DNA of 64,000 nucleotides from positions 80,662-144,661 of the forward strand of contig JAFKMU010000045.1 in NCBI GenBank assembly GCA_017305195.1. The letters run 5' to 3'. The translations under genes were made by a program, and so were the position numbers. The notes under the pieces are model-generated. The model made no database searches. It was not told the DNA's origin and saw only the letters and a list, made by a program, of their open reading frames with translations. Source of the DNA: Verrucomicrobiota bacterium. GTDB lineage: Bacteria; Verrucomicrobiota; Verrucomicrobiia; Chthoniobacterales; Terrimicrobiaceae. Shown in pieces: positions 45,130 to 53,835 of the stretch (position 1 is its first letter; the number at the start of each line of letters is the position of its first letter).

Positions 45130-45899
45130 TGTTTCTCGCGCTCGATGCGCACGACTTCGCGGAAAGTGCGGAGCAGGCGGATCACGATGTCCTCCGTGCG
45201 ATCCCAGGAGATGGCTTCAAAGGGGCCGCCGCCTTCCTCCATGTTCACGCCGATGTCGTAAAGCAGGTAGCCATTGGGTTTCAACACACGGGAGTGCTCG
45301 GCGATCATCTTCTCGAGGTCAAAGGCGTGGTCGACACAGTTCGTGTAGAGCAGGTCGAGCGAGTTGTCCGGGAAGTCGAGATTCATCATGTCGCCGGGGC
45401 GCACGAGCGGGTTGCCATCGCCGGGATTCAGGTCGATGCCGATGGCGTTGGTAAACCCGAGGTCGCGAAGCACCTCGACCTCCGTGCCCTGGCGGGCGCC
45501 ACAGCAAAGAATTTTTGCGTCCGAAGGCAGCAGAGTGAGGAGCTGGCGGAACCGTACGTAAAACTTCAGGCGGTAGTCGAAGATGTCGAAATTGCTGAAC
45601 CCGCCCTTGATCTTCACCATCTCGTCGAGCTTCAGCTTTTGGTGCGTCAGGTACTCCTCGTAGCTGGCGTAGTCGCGCTTGAGCAGGCCGGTCTCGTCCT
45701 TTTCGCTCTTCCAGCCGCCCTGCCCGTGGTGCTTGTGCCGCACCTCGTGCTTGTCACGCTCATGATTGTAGGTGGCGTCCTGACGGCTGCGGAGTTCGCG
45801 AATGTAGCCGAAGCCTCCGGGCGTCACGAGATGCAGGAAGGTTTTTGCCCAGAATGCCGGCTTCAGCCGCGGGCGGAAAATTTCACGAAAGTATGCCAT
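45093..45899 (-). CDS. class I SAM-dependent methyltransferase
   Basis: 268 aa. An N-terminal basic/helical region (His/Lys-rich) precedes the Rossmann domain: ILCCGARQGTEVEVLRDLG near 130, IGIDLNPG, then LDLLYTNCVDHAFDLEKMI and LKPNGYLLYD. Probably O-methylates a sugar of the glycan. It starts after the largest gap in the cluster (139 bp with a promoter/palindrome), so it may head a sub-operon of ten genes. Confidence 0.87.
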   Translation of the reverse strand: MAYFREIFRPRLKPAFWAKTFLHLVTPGGFGYIRELRSRQDATYNHERDKHEVRHKHHGQGGWKSEKDETGLLKRDYASYEEYLTHQKLKLDEMVKIKGGFSNFDIFDYRLKFYVRFRQLLTLLPSDAKILCCGARQGTEVEVLRDLGFTNAIGIDLNPGDGNPLVRPGDMMNLDFPDNSLDLLYTNCVDHAFDLEKMIAEHSRVLKPNGYLLYDIGVNMEEGGGPFEAISWDRTEDIVIRLLRTFREVVRIEREKQWLWVLLRSKIA

Positions 45900-45943
45900 T
45901 ACGAGTTACTTGGTTGTGCGGTTGGACCGCATTCCGGGGCCGC

Positions 45944-45971
45944 AGTTTAGGCCGAAATTTGCCAATGGCAA
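45944..45971 (-). promoter_or_regulatory. internal promoter with palindrome in glycan cluster
   Basis: Minus-strand TTGCCA, 16-bp spacer, TAAACT, 45 bp before the methyltransferase start. The -35 lies in a 13-bp palindrome TTGCCA-T-TGGCAA (45959-45971). Best promoter seen inside the cluster. Confidence 0.5.
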
Positions 45972-46038
45972 CTTTGGCCCGATGGGATTGCCGCCCGGGA
46001 GGTGGAGATTTGGAGGAATTGGAGAAAAATCACCCATT

Positions 46039-46944
46039 TCAGGCGGCTCCCTGCGCCTTGGAGGCGGCAATGAGCTCCTGCAGGGAGGGGTCGGACTTGT
46101 GGCGCTCGAGGTACTTGAGCAGGAAGGGGTTAACCTTACCCCTCGACATCACCCCCGCATAAAACATCGGGTACGGTCCATTGTAGAAAAAGTCGTCGTA
46201 GCCCAGCGCGTCCCAGAAGGCCATGCCCAGCCCGAGCTTTTGCGAGACCGGCACGAGGCTCATTGCGCGATGATAGAACTTCCGCTCTGCCGTGCGTAGA
46301 AGCCGCCCCAAGCCCACGGAAGGATTCACCGCAAGATCCTCACCGCGAATCTGATAGCACCCCTGCTTCCACTCCTCGGGCAGCGAATTGTCCGCCTTGT
46401 CACAGGTTTTCTCAAACCCCCAGGGCGTCTGGTTTTTCTGCTGGAGGAGTAAATCCAGGCAGCCCGTGAGGACATCGAGACGGAAAAGCGAGGGATGCAG
46501 ATGGAAGCGCGGCGATTCGCTCGCCGTCAGGTGCATGAGGCCGTTGGCCAGCACCGGGCCGCGTGCGAGGAAGCGGCGATTATCCCAGCCCATGAGGCCG
46601 ATATAGGCCGCGCCCATGACGTCGAGGAGCTCCGGCAGGGTCTCATTCAGGTGCCCGACATGGCAGGGCCCGAGCGGCGGATGGTCCTCGAGGAGGAAGT
46701 AGCATTTCTTGTATCCTTGGGCAGCAAGATCCTCGCAGGCGTCGCGCACGAACTTGGCCCAACTGCGGGGCAGTTCCTTATCCCGGCAGGGAATGTGCGG
46801 CAGATCGCCCGCCTCCTCCGAGGTCAGCCCGCAGAAAAAGAGCGGCGGATGGTCCGGCCAGAACCGGTCCATGAAACGGTGCGTAAAGTCCGCCACCCAT
46901 TTGTAGGGGTGGTAGACGGAGACCAGAATACAGAGGTCGCTCAT
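46039..46944 (-). CDS. hypothetical protein, possible glycosyltransferase
   Basis: 301 aa, no family recognised. Begins MSDLCILVSVYHPYKWVADF, has FLLEDHPPLGPCHVGH near 90-105 (an acidic-His cluster that could bind a nucleotide sugar metal) and GLMGWDNRRFLARGP. Overlaps the epimerase by 4 bp and shares its operon, so it probably acts on the same glycan. Confidence 0.7.
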   Translation of the reverse strand: MSDLCILVSVYHPYKWVADFTHRFMDRFWPDHPPLFFCGLTSEEAGDLPHIPCRDKELPRSWAKFVRDACEDLAAQGYKKCYFLLEDHPPLGPCHVGHLNETLPELLDVMGAAYIGLMGWDNRRFLARGPVLANGLMHLTASESPRFHLHPSLFRLDVLTGCLDLLLQQKNQTPWGFEKTCDKADNSLPEEWKQGCYQIRGEDLAVNPSVGLGRLLRTAERKFYHRAMSLVPVSQKLGLGMAFWDALGYDDFFYNGPYPMFYAGVMSRGKVNPFLLKYLERHKSDPSLQELIAASKAQGAA

Positions 46945-48095
46945 TTACGGCTGGAACGCAGCAATCCGGCGGCGGCCATTTCGTTGAGGGAATGGTCAAA
47001 CCGGCGATTCGCCTCGGTGACCTGCTCGCCCGGGCGGCCCACCCAGTCGGTGAAGCGCTTCACGCCGTCGCGGAGTGAGAGGAATTCATGCGCACCCAGG
47101 CCGGAGGTCAGGCGCGCCAGGTCAGCGGCGGCATGCCGGATGTCGCCCACGCGGAACTGGCCGGAAATGAAATACTTCAACTCCACGCCCAGCGCCGCGG
47201 CGAGCGCCTCGACCAGATCGACCAGCGTGCTGCGAACGCCGGAGCCGAGGTTGAAAACCTCCAGTCCGTCGGATTCCAGCGAAAGCGCACGGAAATTGTA
47301 CTCCACCAGATCGTCAATGAAGACAAAGTCGCGACTCGGTAGGCTGTCCTCGAAGAGATTGATCTCGCGCCCGGCGAGCAGGAGCTGGGTGAAGATGGAG
47401 AGGATGCCGGTATAGGCGTTGTTCAGCGACTGGCCGGGGCCGTAGACATTCTGGTACCGGAAGACGACCGCCGGGATGCCGTGGGATTGGCAGACGTTGG
47501 AGACAATCTGCTCCTGGGCGAGCTTTGTGATGCCGTAGATCGAGCCGGGCCGCGCGGGATCGGATTCCAGCGAGGCGGAGGCCTCGACCGGCGCGCCGCA
47601 GATCGGACACTTCGTTTCAAAAACACCGGCTTCGAGATCCGCCAATTTGCGGGAATCCGGGTAAACCCGCCCGTGCTCCGGGCAGATTGCCGCTCCTTCG
47701 CCGTAAATCGCGCGCGTGGAACTGACGATGACTTTGCGGATGTGCGCCTTGTGCTCTCCGAGCACTTCGCCGAAGACTGCCGCGCCGCGCGCGTTGATAT
47801 CCGTGTAACGCTCGATCTGGTACATCGACTGGCCGGTGCCGGTTCCCGCCGGGAAGTAATAGATGGCCTCCACATCGCGGACGGCCCGCTCGACGGCGCC
47901 GCGATCACGGGTATCTCCGCAAATGACGGGCACCCGTCCACTCAGCAGGCCAAAGGTGGCTGATGTGCCGAGATCAGCCCCGTGAATTTGCGGATCAAGG
48001 GAATCGAGAACGACGGGCTCGTGCCCTTCGCGCAAAAGACGCAGGGCCGTGTGTGAGCCGATAAATCCGGCGCCACCGATAAGAAGTATTTTCAT
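46941..48095 (-). CDS. NAD-dependent epimerase with zinc-ribbon insert (dTDP-L-rhamnose 4-epimerase-like)
   Basis: 384 aa extended SDR. GGAGFIGSHTALRLLREGHEP at the N-terminus; active-site Ser/Tyr-Lys pattern (STRAIYGEG, later SIYGITKLAQEQI). Between them an insertion ICPEHGRVYP, then CPICGAPVEA, a Cys/His ribbon. Similar inserts occur in dTDP-L-rhamnose 4-epimerase-type proteins. Start chosen at ATG 48095, ATGA overlap with the previous gene. Confidence 0.85.
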   Translation of the reverse strand: MKILLIGGAGFIGSHTALRLLREGHEPVVLDSLDPQIHGADLGTSATFGLLSGRVPVICGDTRDRGAVERAVRDVEAIYYFPAGTGTGQSMYQIERYTDINARGAAVFGEVLGEHKAHIRKVIVSSTRAIYGEGAAICPEHGRVYPDSRKLADLEAGVFETKCPICGAPVEASASLESDPARPGSIYGITKLAQEQIVSNVCQSHGIPAVVFRYQNVYGPGQSLNNAYTGILSIFTQLLLAGREINLFEDSLPSRDFVFIDDLVEYNFRALSLESDGLEVFNLGSGVRSTLVDLVEALAAALGVELKYFISGQFRVGDIRHAAADLARLTSGLGAHEFLSLRDGVKRFTDWVGRPGEQVTEANRRFDHSLNEMAAAGLLRSSRK

Positions 48096-48991
48096 TTCGT
48101 GGAACTCAAAAGCCGCCGCCAATCCAGGCGGCGCAACAAACCGAGTGAACGTGGGTGTAAACCATACGCGGGCGCTTCCTTCAAGGAACGAACGAACGCC
48201 CGGATGGCCGCCTGCGGATGGCTCGCGGCATTGTGATAAGCCTCGCCGAGATAGCGCTCCGCCAGTCCCAGGCGACGCTCCTGATCAAAAGCCTGCCGAT
48301 TACCGCCATCGACCAGACCATAAAACGGCGAAAAGACCTTCTCCCGTTCGGCAAAGACGCCCTGCCAGTCGAGGATGGTCTTGGAATCCGGCTGGCGGTG
48401 CTGGATAGCCAGCACCTCGGGAACATGATGGAAGGCGAACTTTTCGGACATCCGCCACCAGTATTCATAGTCCATCACGAGATGCAGGTCCTCGCGGAGC
48501 AGACCCGTGGCGCGCTGTACGGACGACCGGAAAAAAATCGCGGGCTGGTGCAGCCGGACATCACTACGCCACCAGCGCACCATGTCCTCGCGTCGATCGA
48601 ACCGCCCCTCAACGCGCAGCGGAGCCGAGCCGTCATATCCGATCTGGGTCACATCTCCGTAAACAACCTGCACCGAGGGATCGGAAAAAATCTCACGAAG
48701 TCGTGCAAAGAGCCCTGGCGGGTAGGCGTCGTCGGAATTCAGCCAGCAGATGATCTCACCTGTCGCCGCCTGAAAACCTCGATTCACCGCATCCGACTGG
48801 CCCCGATCCTTTTCCCGCGTCACCCGCAGATGAGGAAAGCCTGCCAGTACGGAAGGCGTTGCATCGGTCGAGCAATTGTCAAAAACGAGATGCTCAAAAT
48901 CGGCGTCGTTCTGCGCGAGCACGGAGCGCACGCATTCTCCGATGTAAGCGCCCTGGTTGAAGGACGGAGTGATAACGGAAAAATACGCCAC
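48092..48991 (-). CDS. glycosyltransferase family 2
   Basis: 299 aa GT-A. FSVITPSFNQGAYIGECVRS at the N-terminus, FDNCSTDATPSVL near 36 and CWLNSDDAYPPG near 84 (DXD). No GT4-type domain. Overlaps the epimerase by 4 bp and lies 1 bp after the next GT2 gene. Confidence 0.92.
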   Translation of the reverse strand: MAYFSVITPSFNQGAYIGECVRSVLAQNDADFEHLVFDNCSTDATPSVLAGFPHLRVTREKDRGQSDAVNRGFQAATGEIICWLNSDDAYPPGLFARLREIFSDPSVQVVYGDVTQIGYDGSAPLRVEGRFDRREDMVRWWRSDVRLHQPAIFFRSSVQRATGLLREDLHLVMDYEYWWRMSEKFAFHHVPEVLAIQHRQPDSKTILDWQGVFAEREKVFSPFYGLVDGGNRQAFDQERRLGLAERYLGEAYHNAASHPQAAIRAFVRSLKEAPAYGLHPRSLGLLRRLDWRRLLSSTK

Positions 48992-48992
48992 G

Positions 48993-49928
48993 TCAGCGAA
49001 TACCGATGGGGGTGTTGAGCCATGCGGGCTCGGTCGGGATGCCTCCAGTGAAGCGCAGCTTCAAAAGCTCCAGTTGGGCGCGGAAGTACCACAGCCCGCG
49101 ATACCCCAGATCGTCCGCCTTGCGCAGGAGCGCGGGCATGATGGCGGGCGTCTTCCAAAACAATGCCTGCCGGATGGCCTCGCGGGCAAACCCGGCATTC
49201 TTTGGCGCCCAGGAAAAGTCGATACCACGATCTTTACACCATTTGCGCAGGGCGACCTGGGCAAGCAGACTGCGGTAGATGCGTTTGGCATCCTGGGTTC
49301 CGGCGGAGGCGGGCCGCCAGGTCTTGTCGAGGACGGCAGTGTCGCAAAAGGCAACGGGCTTGAGGAGGCCGCACTTGATCCAGTAGTCGCGATCCTCCAT
49401 CGGCTCGTAGCCGGAAACAAATCCCTCCACCCGCAGATGCACCTCGCGACGGACGATGGCTGAGCCGGGGGTAATGATGGCGCAGCGATAAAGGTTGCGC
49501 TGGGCGGGCAGCGGCGGGTCGCCGGCGCAGTAATCGAATCCGCTCAGCCGCGGCTCCTGCGGCGGCTCCATGCGCTGGAGCACCATCCCGTAGACCACAC
49601 CGGCCGAGGGAGCCTGCTCCGAGCGAGCAAGGAGCGAGCTGATCGCCGTTTGCAGGAGCAGATCGTCGGAATCGAGGAAGAGAATCCAGTCGGAACTCGC
49701 GAGCTTCGCGCCGAGATTGCGCGCGGCCGAGACGCCGCCGTTTTCCACCCGGCGATAGGTGATCGAGTCGCCAAATCCCGCGCACACCGCCGGAGTATCG
49801 TCCGTACTGCCGTCATCGATAACGATAATCTCCCTGGCGGGAACAACCTGGTTCAAACAACTCGCCAACGTAGCGGGCAGATACTCCGCGGAGTTGTACG
49901 AGGCAATGACGATGCTAACGGATGGCAT
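48993..49928 (-). CDS. glycosyltransferase family 2
   Basis: 311 aa GT-A. VIASYNSAEYLPATLASCLN, IIVIDDGSTDDTPAV and ILFLDSDDLLL near 90-100 (DXD). C-terminal helical region of about 100 residues. Translated just before the GT2 gene at 48092-48991. Confidence 0.92.
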   Translation of the reverse strand: MPSVSIVIASYNSAEYLPATLASCLNQVVPAREIIVIDDGSTDDTPAVCAGFGDSITYRRVENGGVSAARNLGAKLASSDWILFLDSDDLLLQTAISSLLARSEQAPSAGVVYGMVLQRMEPPQEPRLSGFDYCAGDPPLPAQRNLYRCAIITPGSAIVRREVHLRVEGFVSGYEPMEDRDYWIKCGLLKPVAFCDTAVLDKTWRPASAGTQDAKRIYRSLLAQVALRKWCKDRGIDFSWAPKNAGFAREAIRQALFWKTPAIMPALLRKADDLGYRGLWYFRAQLELLKLRFTGGIPTEPAWLNTPIGIR

Positions 49929-49961
49929 GAAAACGACGGTGCAGAACCGTCACACAAAAGC

Positions 49962-50750
49962 TCAGATTTTCTGGACGAGCAGGCCGTGCTGGGAGCCGAA
50001 CTGATGCAGGCCGTCCGGCACCTTTTTGCGCGACACCGTGGTGTCCAGCACGCGAAAGCCTGCCTCTCGAAGCGTCTTGCGGGCAAAGGACAGGGTCACG
50101 TGGAGATTCGTATCATTCACGTGGGCCTGGAGTTCCTTGTAGCCCTGCGGGAGGAAAAACCTCTCGGTCAGGCGCTCGGCCCAGTAGGCCAGCGGCAGGG
50201 CGCGATTCAGCGACACGGGGGCCCAGCGGCCAAAGTACAGCATGGCGACACCGCCCGGCTTGAGGACGCGGGCAGTCTCCTCGATGCAGGACTTCCAGAT
50301 CGCGATCTTCTCCACGTGCTGGAGGACGATGAACGTGTAAACAGCATCCACGCTGGCATCCGGACAGGGCCACGTCGCGCCGTCGCATTTGAACAGCTCG
50401 ACATTGCGCACGCCGCGTGCCGCGAGTTCCTCCTTTACCCGCCCGGCCTCATCATGAATATCAACGCCCACCGCGCCTCGGAATGACCGGGCCGCCGCGG
50501 CCAGGATGCGCCCGCCGCCGTAGCCGATCTCCAGGATCGTTTTCGTCTCAGGCTGCGGGACGTATTTTGCAATGAAAGGCGCGATATGAAGGGAGAAATC
50601 CCACTGTCCCCGCACGAACGACGCATCGGCATCCGCCGCGCTGTCGAACCATGTGAAAAAATCATCCGCCGATTTGCCGGAAGCCGCCTGGATCTCCTCG
50701 CGGAAACCTACGATATGTCCGCGTGTCTCAATCTTCGATCCGATGGCCAT
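49962..50750 (-). CDS. class I SAM-dependent methyltransferase
   Basis: 262 aa. Motif I LEIGYGGGRILAAAA near 75, acidic Asp in VGVDIHDE, FKCDGATWPCPDASVDAVYTF, and post-motif LQHVEKIAIWKSCIEETARVL then LKPGGVAMLYF. A GGAG ribosome site precedes the ATG by seven bases. Likely methylates a sugar or lipid carrier intermediate. Confidence 0.87.
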   Translation of the reverse strand: MAIGSKIETRGHIVGFREEIQAASGKSADDFFTWFDSAADADASFVRGQWDFSLHIAPFIAKYVPQPETKTILEIGYGGGRILAAAARSFRGAVGVDIHDEAGRVKEELAARGVRNVELFKCDGATWPCPDASVDAVYTFIVLQHVEKIAIWKSCIEETARVLKPGGVAMLYFGRWAPVSLNRALPLAYWAERLTERFFLPQGYKELQAHVNDTNLHVTLSFARKTLREAGFRVLDTTVSRKKVPDGLHQFGSQHGLLVQKI

Positions 50751-50804
50751 AGTTCTGCTCCAGTATCAAAATCCACTCTGCTGACAAGCCGGGAAACATC
50801 AGCG

Positions 50805-51689
50805 TCATTTTTCCTGAATCGCTGATTCCCGGAATCGCTCCAGCAAATCGGGCGACCACCGGGTGTTGCTCTCCAATAGGTCAAAAAGCTCAAAAACGCG
50901 ACGACGGGACTCCTCCTGGGTGCGCACCCAGAAGCTCGAGGCGTCGATGCGGTGAAAATAGTGCGCCTTGGGCAACACCTCCAGCCGGTTCCCCAGCGAG
51001 AGCCACAGATAATTGGCCACCATCACGTCGGCGACGTCGTGCTTGAGCGAGGCGAGACAACCGATAGCTTCAATGTAGGCCTTGCGGTTAACGAAGTAGT
51101 TGCCGTCGTTAAGATAATAAACCCGCTTGAGCGTATTATCGCGGCAAAGCTCGACCACGCGGTCGAAGTCAAGCCTCTCACCGACGAGACGCTCAAAAGG
51201 AAAATAGGGAAAGGCCCACGAGGGCGAATATATCACCTGCGGGTCCCACTCGGGGAGGGCGTAGATGGCGTTGAGATAATTGCGGAAGATCGTGTTGTCG
51301 GAATCGAGAATGATGAGCCATTCCGTCGAGGCATTCTCTGCGCACGAGAGCTTGTTGGCCATCGCTCCGAGGTTCTTCTCGTGCCGCACGATGCGCACTT
51401 TGCCGTGAGGATCGAGCGAGCGGACGTTGCGCTGAAGAGCGGAAAACTCCTCTGCCGATGAAGCATCGTCGCAGATCACCACCTCGCCGACGCGCGGATC
51501 ATTGAGCAGGTTGCGCAAGGGACGATGGATGCGGCTGCCGCGATTGTAATGCGGTATGCCAACGGTGATTTTCTTCCCGGCAAACGGCTTCACGGACGCA
51601 TGGCCCTGCTTTGCCACCTCTTTCGGCTGGCAAAGCGTGGCGTCGTAGAGATCCGACAACCGTTTCCAGAATTTTTGCGAGAGCTTCAC
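50805..51689 (-). CDS. glycosyltransferase family 2
   Basis: 294 aa GT-A. ITVGIPHYNRGSRIHRPLRN near 30, VVICDDASSAEEFSAL, and WLIILDSDNTIFRNYLN near 112 (DXD). Start is GTG 51689, overlapping the upstream stop as GTGA; upstream in-frame codons look non-coding. Confidence 0.88.
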   Translation of the reverse strand: MKLSQKFWKRLSDLYDATLCQPKEVAKQGHASVKPFAGKKITVGIPHYNRGSRIHRPLRNLLNDPRVGEVVICDDASSAEEFSALQRNVRSLDPHGKVRIVRHEKNLGAMANKLSCAENASTEWLIILDSDNTIFRNYLNAIYALPEWDPQVIYSPSWAFPYFPFERLVGERLDFDRVVELCRDNTLKRVYYLNDGNYFVNRKAYIEAIGCLASLKHDVADVMVANYLWLSLGNRLEVLPKAHYFHRIDASSFWVRTQEESRRRVFELFDLLESNTRWSPDLLERFRESAIQEK

Positions 51690-52825
51690 AGAGCGGCGGT
51701 GATCTTGTGGGCAAACGCCCGGTAGTTCGTCGCAAAGAGCGGCCGGGTGTGGGAGCTGCGCACATGGTCGTACGAAGCGCGAGCACGCTGGGCCACCTCC
51801 TCCGCAGAGAGAGAGGCAAATGCGCGTGCGGCGGCCTTTACCGAGTCCACATCGCCACGGGCGATGGCGACGCCGAAATCCCCGAGATCGACGGAGGATT
51901 CCCACGTGGTGATCGGCACCATGCCGGCATGCATCGCATGCAGCACGCTCCCCGCCCCACCCTCCGCCGAAGACGGATAGATAATGGCGGCATGCGTGCG
52001 CGCAATCTCGACGAAAGCCGGAGAGGTCATGTCCATCCAGCCCGCGTGGCGGATGTTGGGAAGCTCGCGCAGTTCGCGATGATAGAGACGGTAAAAGTCG
52101 TCCTCCTTCTCCGGACGACCGCAGACGGTCAGCTCCAGGTCAGGCATGTCGGCAAAGGCATCGAGCGTGAGATCGAGTCCTTTGTGCACCATGCCATAGC
52201 TGCCGAGCCAGAGGAACTTTCTGCGGCTTTGCTCAAAATCGCGCCCTTCCAGCCACTGATGCTCCACAGCGGAAGAAAGCGGCACGCGCGTGATCGGTTT
52301 GCCTGCAAACTTGAAGCTGTCGATAGTGTATTGGTTGCCGAGGATCGAGATCTGGTTGGCCACCTCCGAGCCGCGTGACGGCGGAACATTGCGACGGGGA
52401 ATGAGTGCGATGCCCTTGCGATCGCGGATGGCGCAAAGACGCGTGAGTTCCGCATGATTCCAGCCCAGCCAATGCGACCCCGTGGCGTGCAATACTCTCA
52501 CACAGTCAGCGGGAAGATGAGGATGCCAGCGCTCCAGGTTGGAGTGAATGTCTACAGCCACACGGCAATTCGCAGGAGGCTCGTAATCGAAATTGTCATG
52601 ATCCACCACCTGCACCTCAAAGCCCTCGTTGCGGAAGCTCTCGGCCATGGTCACGCACTCGAATGGGTTCGTGTGCCCCATGGCCTTCGGGATGTCGATG
52701 CCATCCACAAAAGGCCAGGTGATGTAGGAAAGCGCCACGACACCGCGATTGCGGCCCTCCGGCTTGAGCGTAATCACCCGGCGGGGCTTCTTGAGAACTT
52801 TGCGGATTTTTTGAGTTAAGGACAC
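51686..52825 (-). CDS. glycosyltransferase family 4-like
   Basis: 379 aa. The donor half has KFLWLGSYGMVHKGLDLTLDAF and YPSSAEGGAGSVLHAMHAGMVPIT; the second residue of the E-x7-E pair is histidine, so the donor site differs from standard. GTG start at 52825 overlaps the previous stop by 10 bp. N-terminus begins with basic residues. Confidence 0.83.
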   Translation of the reverse strand: MSLTQKIRKVLKKPRRVITLKPEGRNRGVVALSYITWPFVDGIDIPKAMGHTNPFECVTMAESFRNEGFEVQVVDHDNFDYEPPANCRVAVDIHSNLERWHPHLPADCVRVLHATGSHWLGWNHAELTRLCAIRDRKGIALIPRRNVPPSRGSEVANQISILGNQYTIDSFKFAGKPITRVPLSSAVEHQWLEGRDFEQSRRKFLWLGSYGMVHKGLDLTLDAFADMPDLELTVCGRPEKEDDFYRLYHRELRELPNIRHAGWMDMTSPAFVEIARTHAAIIYPSSAEGGAGSVLHAMHAGMVPITTWESSVDLGDFGVAIARGDVDSVKAAARAFASLSAEEVAQRARASYDHVRSSHTRPLFATNYRAFAHKITAAL

Positions 52826-53835
52826 GGCTTGAAACGGCGAAGGAATTGGGAGGCGATTTTCTCGACGGGCGCAAGCTTCAACCGCAGTCGTCGCAATGCG
52901 GCATCAGTCATGGGTTCGTCGTAGGAGATCGATAGTAGAGGACTGTAGGTACAAGGGCCTATCGCACCCTCCACCTTGGGCGACGATGCCATGAGACTCA
53001 GTCGACGGTAGAGATAAAGAGGCATCCAGCTCATATTGGCCGAGAGGAGCCGGACGCCCTCCCCGGTCTTGAGTCGGGAAAAAACTCCGCCATGCGGCCC
53101 GGTCCAGAGTCGCTTCACGGTCGTGCGCCCCACGAGCTTCGTCGGGTTTTCTTCGTAGTCTTCCGCGAAAGCCAGGGCGTCATCAAAAACCTCGCCCTCG
53201 TACGGCTCGGAAAGACGGATGGAGCGAATTCCGGCCCGAGCACGGAATTCGCGATAAGCATCCATTTCGTTGAAAGCCAGGCCGAGGTGAGTCTCCAGAC
53301 GTTCACGCTGCGCCTGAAGATAAGCTTCATCCTGGAAGAGCACGTTGATCATCCGCACGAAATCCCGTGCGATGCGGGATGAGGAAACGTAGCCATTGAG
53401 GCACTCGCCCCGGCACTGCTCTGTGCAATCGTATACAGCCAGCCGCGCTTCCCGCGAGCCCAGCGGAGCGAGCACCAGCGTATCGGAATCAAATGTCCAA
53501 AACGCATCAATACCGTCGCGCTCCAGGAAATTCGCCATCAGAAACCAGCGGCGAAAGACGAAGCGCAGCCAATAGTCGGTGCCATGGAGTTTGTTAAAGC
53601 GATGCCGCGCTCCCTGGATCGGCTGAAAAACCTTCTCGAAGAGCTCGAGGTCTGGACCAAACGCAAGATCCTCGAACGAGACGAAATCCGCGACACCCTG
53701 GGTGTATTTTCGGTTTGCCGCATCTCCCAGCAGCACGATGCGCTTCTCCGGATTTGTCAGCCGGGCCGTACGGAGAACATGCCCGAGATAGGAGGCATCG
53801 CCGTAATGAATGAAGATCAAGGGCGCAGGCTTCAT
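52816..53835 (-). CDS. hypothetical protein, possible GT-A transferase
   Basis: 339 aa, family not recognised. PLIFIHYGDASYLGHVLRTA at the N-terminus, IDAFWTFDSDTLVLAPLG near 113 (DSD motif suggests a nucleotide-sugar Mn site), CTEQCRGECLNGYVSSS near 138 and a Trp/Arg-rich end. Start at ATG 53835 because it overlaps the exostosin-like stop as ATGA. Confidence 0.65.
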   Translation of the reverse strand: MKPAPLIFIHYGDASYLGHVLRTARLTNPEKRIVLLGDAANRKYTQGVADFVSFEDLAFGPDLELFEKVFQPIQGARHRFNKLHGTDYWLRFVFRRWFLMANFLERDGIDAFWTFDSDTLVLAPLGSREARLAVYDCTEQCRGECLNGYVSSSRIARDFVRMINVLFQDEAYLQAQRERLETHLGLAFNEMDAYREFRARAGIRSIRLSEPYEGEVFDDALAFAEDYEENPTKLVGRTTVKRLWTGPHGGVFSRLKTGEGVRLLSANMSWMPLYLYRRLSLMASSPKVEGAIGPCTYSPLLSISYDEPMTDAALRRLRLKLAPVEKIASQFLRRFKPCP

